64,000 bases of DNA from Magnaporthiopsis rhizophila (taxonomy: Eukaryota; Ascomycota; Sordariomycetes; Magnaporthales; Magnaporthaceae). The notes below the pieces were generated by a model. That model saw nothing but the letters and a program-made list of their open reading frames with translations, made no database searches and had not been told where the DNA came from. This document shows positions 33,977 to 44,542 of this stretch, one piece after another; the first letter of the stretch is position 1, and every line of letters starts with the position of its first letter. The position numbers and the translations under genes are program-made. The stretch covers positions 248,001 to 312,000 of the forward strand of contig PYSS01000014.1 in the NCBI GenBank assembly GCA_003049465.1, read 5' to 3'.

Positions 33977-36876
33977 CGTGTCGTCGTCGAGACGAAAATG
34001 GACCTGGCAGGTTGGAGAGCTGCAGTTGCAAAGGCTGGCATCGACTCGGTCGAGAGTTCAGTTATCAAGTCGGCCTGCCCCGCGGGGAAAGGGGAGATCG
34101 CCGATTTGCTCCATTAAAGCGGGCGACGATCCCTTTAAATCCACCCTGAGCGATCATCTTTGGTAATATCTGGAGCGGCGGTCAGGACCGGCTAGTTTCT
34201 TCGGGCTATGGGGGCTGAGAGGGCAAGAGTCAGGCCACGAGCCCAGACAACGGCAGAGAGGCATCAATAGCGCGTCGCTAATCACGGATCCGCCGAGCTT
34301 CGGCCAAAATTCTAGACGCCACGGCACGTGTGGGCTGGCCTATTGCATTGTAGCACGGTCACCCTACTGGACGAGCATAATTTAACGACTTTAGCGGCGT
34401 CCGAAATTGCGTCGCGTGGAAAGTGCCGTTCTAGGGGTCGAGGTCGTTTTCGTGGGACGGGTGCCGGGCTTTCCCACACGCCACCGCATCACGAGCCTCT
34501 TCATTCTCCGCTGTTTGCCATAAGGGTAATCCCCGAGTTCCAGCCGGGCAGTGGCGTACGTCGCGCTTTTAGCAGGGGAATCGCGTTGGCAGCCGCCGGA
34601 ATATTCCTCGTTCTTGCTTTTCCAGCGGTTTTGGCGTTCCTCACCTCGGACCCTTTGTCCCCCATCTCGGCGGTTTTAGACGTCATTATCGCTTGCTCAT
34701 CGGAATTCCCGTTCTCACCGTTTGGGCTGCTGCTCGTCGTTCTATCCCTGGCAACATTCGCCCGCTTTCTAAACGCCCTCGGCCAATATTCGCCCATCGT
34801 CCGACCTCCCGCCGAGACCTAAAGCGTCACGTTCGCCAAGCCGAAACGGGACCCAAGTGGTTTTCTGTGCGAGGCTTGCCAAAAGGTATCGTGCGCTCTC
34901 CCTCCTCACGGGAACCTCATACTATTTGGCGCGCCGCGTCGAATACCACCTCCACACTCCCCGCGCCGGCCTGCGGCTGTCAAGTCGATCATGCCATCTC
35001 TGCAGACTCCTGCGGTCTCGATTCGTCGATCCAATAGGAGATCTACGCACCCTTGGAACATCCAAATCCAAGCGGACCCAGCGAAACGTGCACTTGCATC
35101 CAACCGCGGTCAGCATCTTCCAGCCCTGGATCGCCGCCAAGGCTGCTATCGACACGGATGGCATACGACAACGCAACTTTCTCACCATCAGCATCCAGGC
35201 ACCGAGCCCGGCCGGAACCTTCCGCTAGCTCGCGCTGACCACTGCTGGGGCAGCCGCACGAAGCAGCCGCCATGGACGCATCTACGCCACGGCGCCGCGA
35301 CGCCACGGCCGCTGCTTCACCCCGCGCAAGCAGGCGACCTCGTCCTCTAACTGGATCCCCCCGTCCTCAAGCCCACTCCAACCGCCCCGCGAATCGCCAC
35401 CACAACCACCCCGCGGCGTACGAGGCGCGGTAGCCAACAGACGAGAGGACCGGCTAGTCGCGCTGCTTGGCGTGGCGCGGACGATACAAGAGTGTTGTCG
35501 GGGCACAGTTTGTGGAGAGACCGTAGAGGCAGGCGCTGTGATGAATCTGCTTTGGTTGCGTCTGCCAGGGATGACGGTTGCTGAGAGGGACGGAGAAACG
35601 ATGAAAGAGGAAGAGCGCGCCACGTGTCGTGGGTGGCTGCGCACGGCCGGTGGACGGGCTGCCGAGGCATTGGAGGGAGCCCGAGCGTTGGAGATTATCG
35701 AACCCAAGACGCATGACGACCTGGTGCACGGCGGTCTTGGTACATCCGTGCACCGGGCACTGCCCCTCGCGTCCGTTCTCCCACGCTGCTGCTGGATGCG
35801 CATTTTTCGCGCGAGGTTGTGGTCGCTACCGCTTGTGCTGATCCGAGGAGGGTTCCGGAAGGTCGTGCCGAGGTCTCAGGCCGTGGCTCCAATGCTAGTC
35901 GGGAAGATCTTGATCGAGAAGACAGCTGGCAGATGCGGTCCAGATCCAGGCATCGTTCTCAGCTCGGTCATAGCGAACGGACACGTTCGAGCGAATGGGG
36001 TTTTCTACTGCGAGACAAGCTCGACTGTCTACTTGGAATGATGGAAACGAAACAGCCCGTTTGGCGATTGCCTCGGTACAGCTGGCTCAATAGCTCGACG
36101 CCGCGTCATAGCCGGAACAATCTCGTAACCCAACTAGTCCATCTGACAGATGAGCCAGCCCAACGGGCCCGTTTTACGCTCGGCCCTCGTCGACTCCCGG
36201 ACGCTCTACCGGCCGCTAAATGGAACGACGGCCTCCCCGCTGTATTGCACGACGGGCATGTGACCCTGCATTGTATTGCCGGCGATCCGAGAACCGCCAG
36301 CAGATGGCGCTTTCGTATTGGCAGGGGCCGGGCGCACCCGTCAGGCAAGCCACGGACCCGCTTGTAGGGCGCCGGAGACTACGCTGCTTGCACGTCGGCC
36401 TTCAGCGGCTGTAGCGGTTCCTGGAGCACGGCGCTGATTCGACGCCTCGACGCCTCATCCGGCCGGACTGCGTCTGGACTGGGAGTCCATGGCGGCATCT
36501 GCCGCTGTATTCAAGCGCCCGCTCGTCGCTCGAGGAAAAAAGTGCAGTTCGCGATCAGTTTCAAGTCATGTCGACTACACCATCGCCGCCCGCGCTAGTA
36601 CAGCCGCGGACAAGGAAACTGAGCCTTGCGCCTGTGATGCCTTTGGTGAGAATCGGGGGCCCGGCGTTGTCGTCGGTCGTTTGCGTCAGCGACCATTGGG
36701 ACATCAGAGCGCTAGGTTTGGAACTATCGGTGCAACAGGAGTCCGGTGCCAAGTGACCGGAAGGAACCGTTATGAGGGTAAAATTAAGAAACCATCTGGC
36801 TGCACATACAGGTGTCCTCGCCGCCTTGGCTGGGATTCTACCGTAAATTCCCCGCTTGGCCGTTCCTCCGACAGAC
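33977..36876. other. Gene-poor stretch of 2.9 kb
   Basis: Frames of up to 190 codons lie on both strands. A plus-strand frame of 189 codons at 35472-36041 has an ATG at 35540 (MNLLWLRLPGMTVAERDG) and contains a charged stretch, but no family or splice structure is recognisable. The minus-strand frame at 34501-34797 is hydrophilic (KTAEMGDKGSEVRNAKTAGK) and may be a relic. Neither is strong enough to annotate as a gene. Confidence 0.35.
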
Positions 36877-37866
36877 TCACGCTGTCCGGTTTGAATTCCC
36901 GCGGCTCCTCATAAACGTGGTCATCTCGCTCAAACCCCCATCTTCTTCGGTCTTCCTAGAGTCGACGCTCAAGTCGTCGACGTACCAGATCAAGAAAATG
37001 CCCATGACGACAGCCATGAGGGCCATGTCGAAAATGTAGAGAAACAGCTCGTGGGAAACCAGATAGCCGCCGTTGCCTTGAAGGTATTCGACCACGCGAA
37101 ACAGGTTTCGCACCAGGATGACGACGCTCACGGCGTACAGCACATACAAGTGCCTCTGCCAGGGAATGCCGGTCAGCGGCGGCTGCCCCGACAGGCGGGT
37201 GTGGAAGACGACGGCGTTGACGATAAAAAAGGAAAAGAAGGCCATCTGGATGAAGAGGCCGGTGAGGATGATCTTCTCGCCCTGGTGGTAGAAGTCGAGG
37301 GTGCCGGCGGCTTGCAGGCCACCGCCGGCCATTTGAAGCAGGAAGGAGATGACGTCGCCGCCGACAAAGAGCTGCGTCGTGCGCGAGGGCCTGATGGGGG
37401 CCAGGTGGTCGGCGCGCAGGGCGACGATGAGGTGGCCGAGGATGGCGTAGATGGAGGCGGCGAAGAGGGCGGGCGCCAGCAGGATCAGCAGGGACTGCAT
37501 GATGAAGGGGCCCAGGCTGTACTTGTCGCCATGGGAGATGGCCCGTCCGATGTACCCGATGACCTCGACTGGGTTTTGTCAGTAAAAGATGCGTGATTTT
37601 GCGGGGAGGCCGAGAAACGAACAGATTCCGCCCACTGCAAAGGCCAGGAAATAGTAGGATCTGTGCCGGGCGATCCTCCAGAAATGAAGCGCGGTGAGGA
37701 TGGCGAAAACGGCGGTGCTGGCGATGGCGGCTGGCAGGTCCGGGACGTAGCGATAAAGCTGAAAGTCGAAAGCTGCCGGGTCGACGCCTGGTGGGAGGCT
37801 CGCTGTTGTGTTGGTGGCCATTGTCGTCGGTTCGCTTGTTTCTCCGTTGGTTGTGCTGACATCCAT
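36877..37866 (-). CDS. RTA1-like membrane protein (lipid-translocating exporter family)
   Basis: Exons 37866-37623 and 37568-36877 with a 54-bp intron (GTTCGT...CAG) encode 311 residues with seven predicted helices. Family landmarks: FEVIGYIGRAISH (across the intron), LLAPALFAASIYAILGHLIV, FVGGDVISFLLQMAGGG, VRNLFRVVEYLQGNGGYL and SHELFLYIFDMALM. The yeast homologues Rta1 and Rsb1 confer resistance to toxic lipids and sterol-pathway inhibitors, probably by moving lipids across the plasma membrane. A TATAAAG element at 37897-37903 lies only 31 bp before this ATG, so the second ATG at 37819-37821 (MATNTTASLPP) may be the true start, giving 296 residues. It is divergently oriented to the Zn2Cys6 regulator. 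Confidence 0.88.
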
Positions 37867-38228
37867 AAACAGAGCTCGATCCCAAGGCGATGGTCCCTTT
37901 ATACAAACGTGTGCTTCCCTACGCCCACATACCGGGTCGGGGGCCGGAGCCGCAAACCCCAACACTTACATGGTGGTTACTGGCGCCAAGACGAGTCGGC
38001 ACGCAAAATTGTGATTTGATTCAAGCGTGCTGGTCGTCGATTCGGGCCTGAGCGAATACGGCGTCAACCCGAGCAAACCCGAGCGTGGCTGAGGAGTGGG
38101 GCACAGGCTGACGCAATTCAGGGGCCACCAAACCATCCAGCCGGGCATTAAGAACCAACGATTCGGCAACTGCCAACTCTCGCCTGGTCCTCTCGGCTTC
38201 GGAGCGAAAACGAAGACATCCGCCAGTC

Positions 38229-39550
38229 ATGACAGCCGCCATGCCAGACAGCCCCGACACGGGAACACGCCTGAATGTGCGGCGGTCGCACCGCAAGTCT
38301 AGGAATGGCTGCGGCACCTGCAAGCGCAGGAAAATCAAGGTGCGTCGCGCTCTGGTCCCCTTCGCCAAGCAACCGTCTCTGACGCGGCCGCAGTGCGATG
38401 AGCATCGTCCGTCGTGCCGCAACTGCATACGACACGGCGTGGCATGCAGCTTCGCCGAGTCCGGCTCCTCGACGCCCTCGCAGCTCGGCAGCGGGGCCGA
38501 CGGCGACCTCTCCATGCCGGCCCTGGAGCTGATGCACCACTACGCCACCTCGACCCACGCCACCCTCACGAGCGACCCGACCGTTCGGAGCCTGTGGCGC
38601 GGCCCTGTAGTATCCATGGCCTTGAAGCGCCCGTACCTGATGCAGTCGCTGCTGGCCCTGTCGGCCCTCCACCTCGCGCACCATCGACCCGACGAGCGGG
38701 ACCGCTACACCTGCGTTGCTATCGAGTACCACCAGCTGGCTCTGCAACAAGCCGCACCTCTCATGTCGAACCTGAGCCGTGCCGAGGCCGAGCATATTTT
38801 TTTATTTTCGGTGTCGACCTTTATTTTCGGTTGGTTTTCTTTTTTTCTCTCCTCGCCCCTTTTCTTTCATTCCTTTCCCCTCGCCTCAAGCTGATGGCCC
38901 CAGCCCTGGCCAGCTCCAAAGACTCCCCCGACGATTTCCTCTTCTTCGGCGAGGCAAGCTTCCCCGACTGGCTCTTCCTCTTCGGCGGGACCAAGTTTCT
39001 CACCGACACCTTGATGGAAGACTTTGACAAAGGGGTGCTCGCCCCCATCTTCAATCAGGGCAGACGTCGCTGGTTAGATATCAACAAGGAGTATCCAGGC
39101 ATCAACGACGACGACCCGGACGCGTCCGCGGCCAGCTACCCCGGCGACGCGACTATCTTCTCTGCCATGCGCGAGCTGCAGCAACGCGTCGCGGCTGCCG
39201 TCGCAGATGACGCCGACGCCCTGCGCGTCTACACGGACGCGATCCGGAACCTGCGCCGCAACATGCGCGCCATGGCCGCGTGCGGCTTCGACGTTACCGC
39301 CACCGACTGCTTCATCTGGATCTTTAGCGTGCACGACGACCTGGTGCCGCGACTGCGCGCGCGCGAGCAGGAGGCCGTGGCCGTCTTTGCGCACTTTTGC
39401 GTCATGCTCAAGCGTCTGGACGCGTACTGGTGGATGCAGGGCTGGGCCGAACGGCTCATGGAAACGTCGTACCGCATGCTGGACCATGAGCACCGGTTGT
39501 GGCTGCAGTGGCCCGCCGACGAGATTGGCTGGATCCCTCCCAGGGCGTGA
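38229..39550 (+). CDS. Zn2Cys6 transcription factor
   Basis: Three exons: 38229-38339, 38394-38810 and 38891-39550, 395 residues. The binuclear zinc cluster is assembled across intron 1: CGTCKRRKIK then CDEHRPSCRNCIRHGVAC, fitting CX2CX6CX6CX2CX6C with the usual basic residues. The remaining protein is a fungal-specific regulatory domain of the sterol-uptake-regulator type (LELMHHYATSTHATL; RPYLMQSLLALSALHLAHH). Intron 2 (GTGTCG...CTCAAG, 80 bp, T-rich) was placed to remove the stop-containing T-rich stretch and restore IFLFS-LMAPALASS; its borders are less certain. It acts in the nucleus. It is divergent from the RTA1 gene, with about 360 bp between the starts, so it may regulate it, as zinc-cluster factors often control a neighbouring transporter. 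Confidence 0.87.
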
Positions 39551-40800
39551 TTTTCGCATACCTTTTGGTGGCTCGCTTCGATGCTGCCTTGTCATGTGGC
39601 GGCGTAGCCTCGGCTTCTTGCATGGTGGATACTTTGATGGCAAGCAGGCCACCAACGCGCGAACGCCTCGTAGAGAGGCAAGGAGACTGAAGCGAGGGAG
39701 TCGGACGTGGGGCGTTGTAGAGGTGCGCACTACGGCTGATACATCAGCAATGCTCAACAGCCTAGATAGTGACTGACCAGCAGAACCGACACGAGAACTC
39801 CAGATCCAGTCTGTGCTGCAGCCACAAAAACCAGACTTGCCGTGTCGTGGGTCAGCGGGCGACTTTGTGGACGAGATGTCGGTCCTTGCACCCCATTTGT
39901 CAAGAGTTTGGCAACCAGAGCCGAGGCGGTAGCAGAGCCGAGGCGAGGACGTAGGCTGTCTGTGGAGGCCGCGCCGACAGGCAGTCTTGGCCGATGTGGT
40001 CTGGCAGAGAGCCGCTTCGGCCGGCGTGTCGGCCTGCACAGAACACCGGATGTCCGGATGATGTCTGACCTCTACAGCACACAGCTCGAGCCCGGCGAGC
40101 CCAGATCACAGCAGAGGCTTCCGACGGCCGCACACGAGTTCGACCCGGAGCAAGCATTTGTTGCCGCCAGCGCTGGCCCACGCTAGACCGAATCGAGTCA
40201 AGTGCTGCCCTTCTCCGGGAACTGAATGCAAAGCCAGGCCCGTAGCGTGGAGTTCGTTGACGCCCAAGATGGGGAAGTACAAGCGTCGCATGACGTCCGC
40301 TTTGGTTGTTGACAGAAGACGAGAACCGATGAATAGTGTCCGCGGGCTGGTCCGCCGCTTTCACGGCTGCAAAGGCCGAGGCCATTGTTGCAGAGGAACT
40401 AGAGCAGCCCGACACAGTACGCTGTTGGGATGTTAACGGCAAGGGCATGACATGCAGGCTAAAGAAGGCAGTCCGGCTACCGGACATGGAGCGACTGAAG
40501 AGCACAACCTGCTGTATTACTCGATTCGCACGAGAGAGCTGCAACGGACGAGCCGATAAGCAGAACTGTGGCCATCTGCTACTTCCTAGACAATAAAAGC
40601 CTAAAGATGCTCATGGAAGCGCATATTTTCCTTCCCCACATCCCCGAGCCCCCGATATATTACACCATCCACGCCCTCGCCAGCCGGTCGTCGTCTCCCT
40701 ATCGCCAGCTCCTCCGCCTTTCCACCCTCCTCAACCCCTCGCCTTCTTCTCCGCCCGCTTCTTGCCACGGCGTAATGCGCGCGCTACGGCTCCCATGTTG
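39551..40800. other. Intergenic stretch
   Basis: No supported gene. Scattered frames of up to 214 codons on the minus strand have no domain or splice structure. Confidence 0.35.
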
Positions 40801-40802
40801 CT

Positions 40803-41653
40803 TTATTTAAAAGTTCCCCTGCCGTGGCAGCGCGTGAGGGCCTGGCCGCGCGCCGGGGCCTTCTTGATGCAGGCGCTAATATGGCCCGAAACCCACTTGT
40901 GACCCTCGTACGAGCCGTCTTCGTGCGAGTCGGCCATAAAGGTGCCGGTCTGGACGAGAGAGCCGGGACAGCCGCGGAAGGTGCGCCCGTAGCGGCGGTT
41001 CGTCCACGGGGTGATGGTCCAGGTGCCGGCCTCGCCACGGTGGATGACGGTGGAGTAGCTGGTGCTGCCGCTGCTGGACCACGAGCGCGAGTAGTTGATG
41101 CCAAACGAGCTGCCGAGCTTGTCCTTGATAAAGGTCAAATCGAGCCCGGCCGAGACCTGCACCGTGTTGGTCGTTGTCCAGCCCGATTCGATGCTGCACC
41201 GAATGCCCTCCCTGCCGGCGCCGACCACAACGGGCGACATTTGGACGTCCCAGTCCTGGAACCGCTCCGTCTTGTCCACGACGATGGAGGTGGTGGTCCG
41301 GCACGAGGACTGGCGGGGCGTAAGGGCCGGCGCCGACAGGTTGGCCATGGCCTCAGGGTCAGGCTTGAAGTTGAGCCACTCTTGGTCGACCTCGGGACGT
41401 TCAAGGGCAATGCCTTGGGCTTTGAGGTACTCGTGAAGAGCGGTCTCGTTGACAATCTCCTCTGTTCGACCTTCGTTTTAGTATTGTTGCCTGGTCTGTC
41501 TCTGCCGGATTGTTACTCACGCTGGTCCCCTTTGATGAGCATGTGCTCTCCGGGCTGTAGCTTGACGGCCACACCGCTCTCGGGATTCTCCGAAGTGGGC
41601 GCCGCGACTGCGGTAGCCGCAAGGGCGCAAGCGAGGACGCTGAGGGACTTCAT
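40803..41653 (-). CDS. Secreted beta-strand-rich protein of unknown function
   Basis: Exons 41653-41521 and 41461-40803 around a 59-bp intron (GTGAGT...ACAG) encode 263 residues. MKSLSVLACALAATAVAAP is a clear signal peptide. A charged propeptide-like segment (HEYLKAQGIALERPEVDQEW) leads to a domain with few Cys and long alternating Ser/Thr-hydrophobic strands (SGWTTTNTVQVSAGLDLTF; NYSRSWSSSGSTSYST), then GTWTITPWTNRRYGRTFRGC. This pattern suggests an extended beta fold as seen in some fungal effectors and pore-forming proteins, but I cannot assign a family. A TATAAAG box on the minus strand (plus 41778-41784) lies about 125 bp before the start. Intact and probably expressed. Confidence 0.75.
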
Positions 41654-42383
41654 CTTGGAGGGAAAAAGCTAGTTCCGATGGATGGCCTTGGGAGGGAGGT
41701 GTCTGGCAAAAGTAAGATGCCTTGGGAGGGTGGTGACCAGGCAGAGAAAGGCACAAAGACCTGGGGACTCGTCCGGCCTTTATACACGGCGAATGTTCAC
41801 CGCCTCTGCGGGTGGAAGAAAAAGTCTGCATCTTCCGTCCGTGTCTTGCAGTCTTGGGCTCGTCCGCAAGAGGTTGCTCGCGTGCCCCTGTCCGGAAAAT
41901 TCTCGTAAATGCAGCAGTTTCGGGCACTAGAATCGCCGACCTCCATATTGGCATCACGCGGAGTAAGGACGGTGAGGCTATCGCGAGGCAGAGGACGCGG
42001 CTACCTCTGGGGTGCGAGTCATTCCGGCCGATTCCGGCGTGATGGTAACCTGTCATGGGCCTGCATCTGTCCGTCCCCACCCCCATGGGCAGCATGGACA
42101 GGCTGTCACGGGCGGAGATTTAGAACTTGGGGTTAACCGAACCGACCGGCCGTGATGTGGAGCTTCCGTCCCATTCGTGGACTTGGGGTTGTCCGTGAGA
42201 GTCGGAAGACGGACGCAGGGAACAAGGGCGATGAGAGCCGGAAGATACCACCTGTGAGATGGCGATGTCGGCATAGAACGGTTGGAAGGCGGTAAACCGC
42301 GAGGCTGGCCCATTGGGTTAGGGAGTGTCTGGGTCGCGCAGAGTGTTTCGTACTCTCATCCCTTTCCACACGCCACGATTCCC

Positions 42384-42390
42384 TATATAA
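42384..42390 (+). promoter_or_regulatory. TATA box (TATATAA)
   Basis: TATA element about 100 bp before the ATG of the small secreted protein gene at 42490. Confidence 0.4.
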
Positions 42391-42489
42391 CCTCAACGAC
42401 GTCTCTTTCGGGACTTCTGATTCTTATGCCAGGCACCATTGACTCTTCAACCGACTCGCCTTGCCCGGAACAGCATCAAAGTCAGCACA

Positions 42490-43026
42490 ATGCAGCTCTC
42501 CTACGCCTCCGTTCTTTTGGCCCTTACTGCCTGGTTCGTCGCCCTTTGTAAACTTTGTGGTAGCTCTGCGCCAGCTAATCGATTTCTTCTATCAGCGCCA
42601 CGGCCAAGATGCACAAAAACGCTGTCTGTGTGCAGGGGCGGCGCCAGTCTCCCATTGGTGGCACCCCCTTTAGTCCTAGCTACAATTGGGCCAAGGACTA
42701 CGAGATCGATGCTCACGCCACCCACTGCGCTTGCGCCCATTACAAGCGCCGCAACACGGGCAACAACTGGTGGGATAGCTGCCCAGACTGCAAATTCGTA
42801 TGTTCCGTCTTCCCCCAATCCCCTCATCTTCTCTTCTCTAACAAACTCATAGAAAGACATTGTGTGCGTCTCCAATGCCGGGCACATTGGTGGCGATGAG
42901 GTAAGCAGCGATATCCTTACGGTCCCACGACATGTAGCTCGTATACAGCCCGTTAACAATTCTTTGGTCTAGTTTACCTACTACTGCGAGAAGAAGTGCG
43001 GCGCTCAGGGCGCTGAGGCGGACTAG
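42490..43026 (+). CDS. Small secreted cysteine-rich protein (effector-like)
   Basis: Four exons: 42490-42533, 42596-42797, 42853-42900, 42973-43026, encoding 115 residues. The donor GTTCGT of intron 1 was chosen because it is the only one giving a continuous frame; it produces MQLSYASVLLALTACATAK, a good signal peptide. The mature part has at least eight Cys (NAVC, THCAC, DSCPDC, IVC, YYC, KKC), aromatic patches (SYNWAKDYE, GNNWWD) and a charged end (CGAQGAEAD). Introns 2 and 3 have clear GTATGT and GTAAGC donors. Size, secretion and Cys content match fungal effectors or antimicrobial proteins; no named family is recognised. Confidence 0.72.
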
Positions 43027-44542
43027 GTAGTTGGGTGCTTTCGCATCCTCCCGCAACAGCGTCTAGGCTTTAACAGGACGGAGTGGGAACAACAGTTAGA
43101 TGGTTGATAGTCGGTAGTTTAATGCGGTCACCATTCAATTAATTTGCGTAAACAGTTGTACCATTCCTGTTGCGAGTAGAGCCGGCTTAATCATAGTCTC
43201 AACCCCACTTATCGCATAACATAGCAGGGGCAGGCGGAAATTTAAAATATGACAAATGGTGCTGCTGACAATCGAAAACTGTCGAGCTAGGCTGTCCCTG
43301 GTACAGGCGCAGATTTCCACCCACTCAACAGCATAAAGAAAATACCAGCCTCCCCAGGCCTGGGATACACCCCGCGGGGAGGTGGATATGGTAGACATGC
43401 TGTTAGCCGACTCATCTCGGTTAGGCCGGCCGATTAGGTTAACCATAAAGCTGGTACCCGCAAGAGCCGCGTATTGCTTTTCTCCGTGCCAGGACCGGGG
43501 AGGTATGACGATGATAGCCTGACTCGGAGCCGACACTTGGCCGCCAAGCCACTCCCAGGACGAAAGATCGGGGATGCCACGTCACTTCTCTCAATAGGCT
43601 GGTCTAGAACAACACCGTTTAGGCCGGGATCAAGCTTTTCACCATCGTGGGATTTTCCCGACACGGCCGGGGAGATCCGTCCCGCATGATAGATCCCGTC
43701 ACCTGCCGGCTCTGCTCTGGCGACGGCCATGCAGACTCGATTCCGGCGGAAAAAATAGCATGATGTATTGCCAGACTTTCCGTCCCCATTTCTCGGTGTC
43801 TCGAATAGGCAGGTCTTCATGATCTCGCATTTCTGAAAGATCAGGCTTGGCAAACTCGGTGACCAGCCGGTATCGGATCAGGTTGGGCTGCGGAATCTCC
43901 AACGACCGCCATGGCAGGCTCCTCGCGGACGCATTGGTGAGCAACGTGGGCATGGCCACTGCTGCCCAGCTGCTCTGCACCGCGGTCCAGGTCTTACTCG
44001 TTGGGGCACTGCGCCTTCGGGGACGGGAACAGGTTTGTCCGTCGGCTGCGGTCGACAACGCGTACCATTCGCACCACACGGACCTTGCTCGCGGCCGTCC
44101 CTGGGAGCAATTTCATTGGCGCCTATTCACGCTGGCGACCGTGTCTGATGACCAGGTCTTCTACGCATTGGACCGAGTCGACGGGGAGCCCAGCGCAACT
44201 GCGCCGAGTCTTACGCAGCAGCACAGGAGAAAGACGGGTCCCGGCCGAGGTGGGTGCCCAGATTTCACGCGGTATCCCCGGGGCGAGTCTGCTCCGGCCC
44301 AAGACCGATGACCTACCGCCTTTGGACCTCGGGAAAGGACGCAGGGGTTCAAAGGGAGCCCGTGCCACGTCGTGGTCGCGTCCTTTGTCATACACGCCAC
44401 CAGGAGCACTAGCAGATGCCCCTCAAGTCGGGAAGCTCCAGAATACGTCCTGGTGGCGACTGGCCCTGGTTGCTGGCGAGCCCGTGATAGCAGATGCTTG
44501 GGATTTCAGGGAGGCTGAGCGAGCGTTTGTGGCAGGCGCCTC
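43027..44542. other. Gene-poor stretch with possible relics
   Basis: Minus-strand frames at 43699-44079 (LIRYRLVTEFAKPDLSEM) and 43135-43536 (AWGGWYFLYAVEWVEICAC) look more protein-like than chance but cannot be joined into a gene or named. They may be fragments of a decayed gene. Confidence 0.3.
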
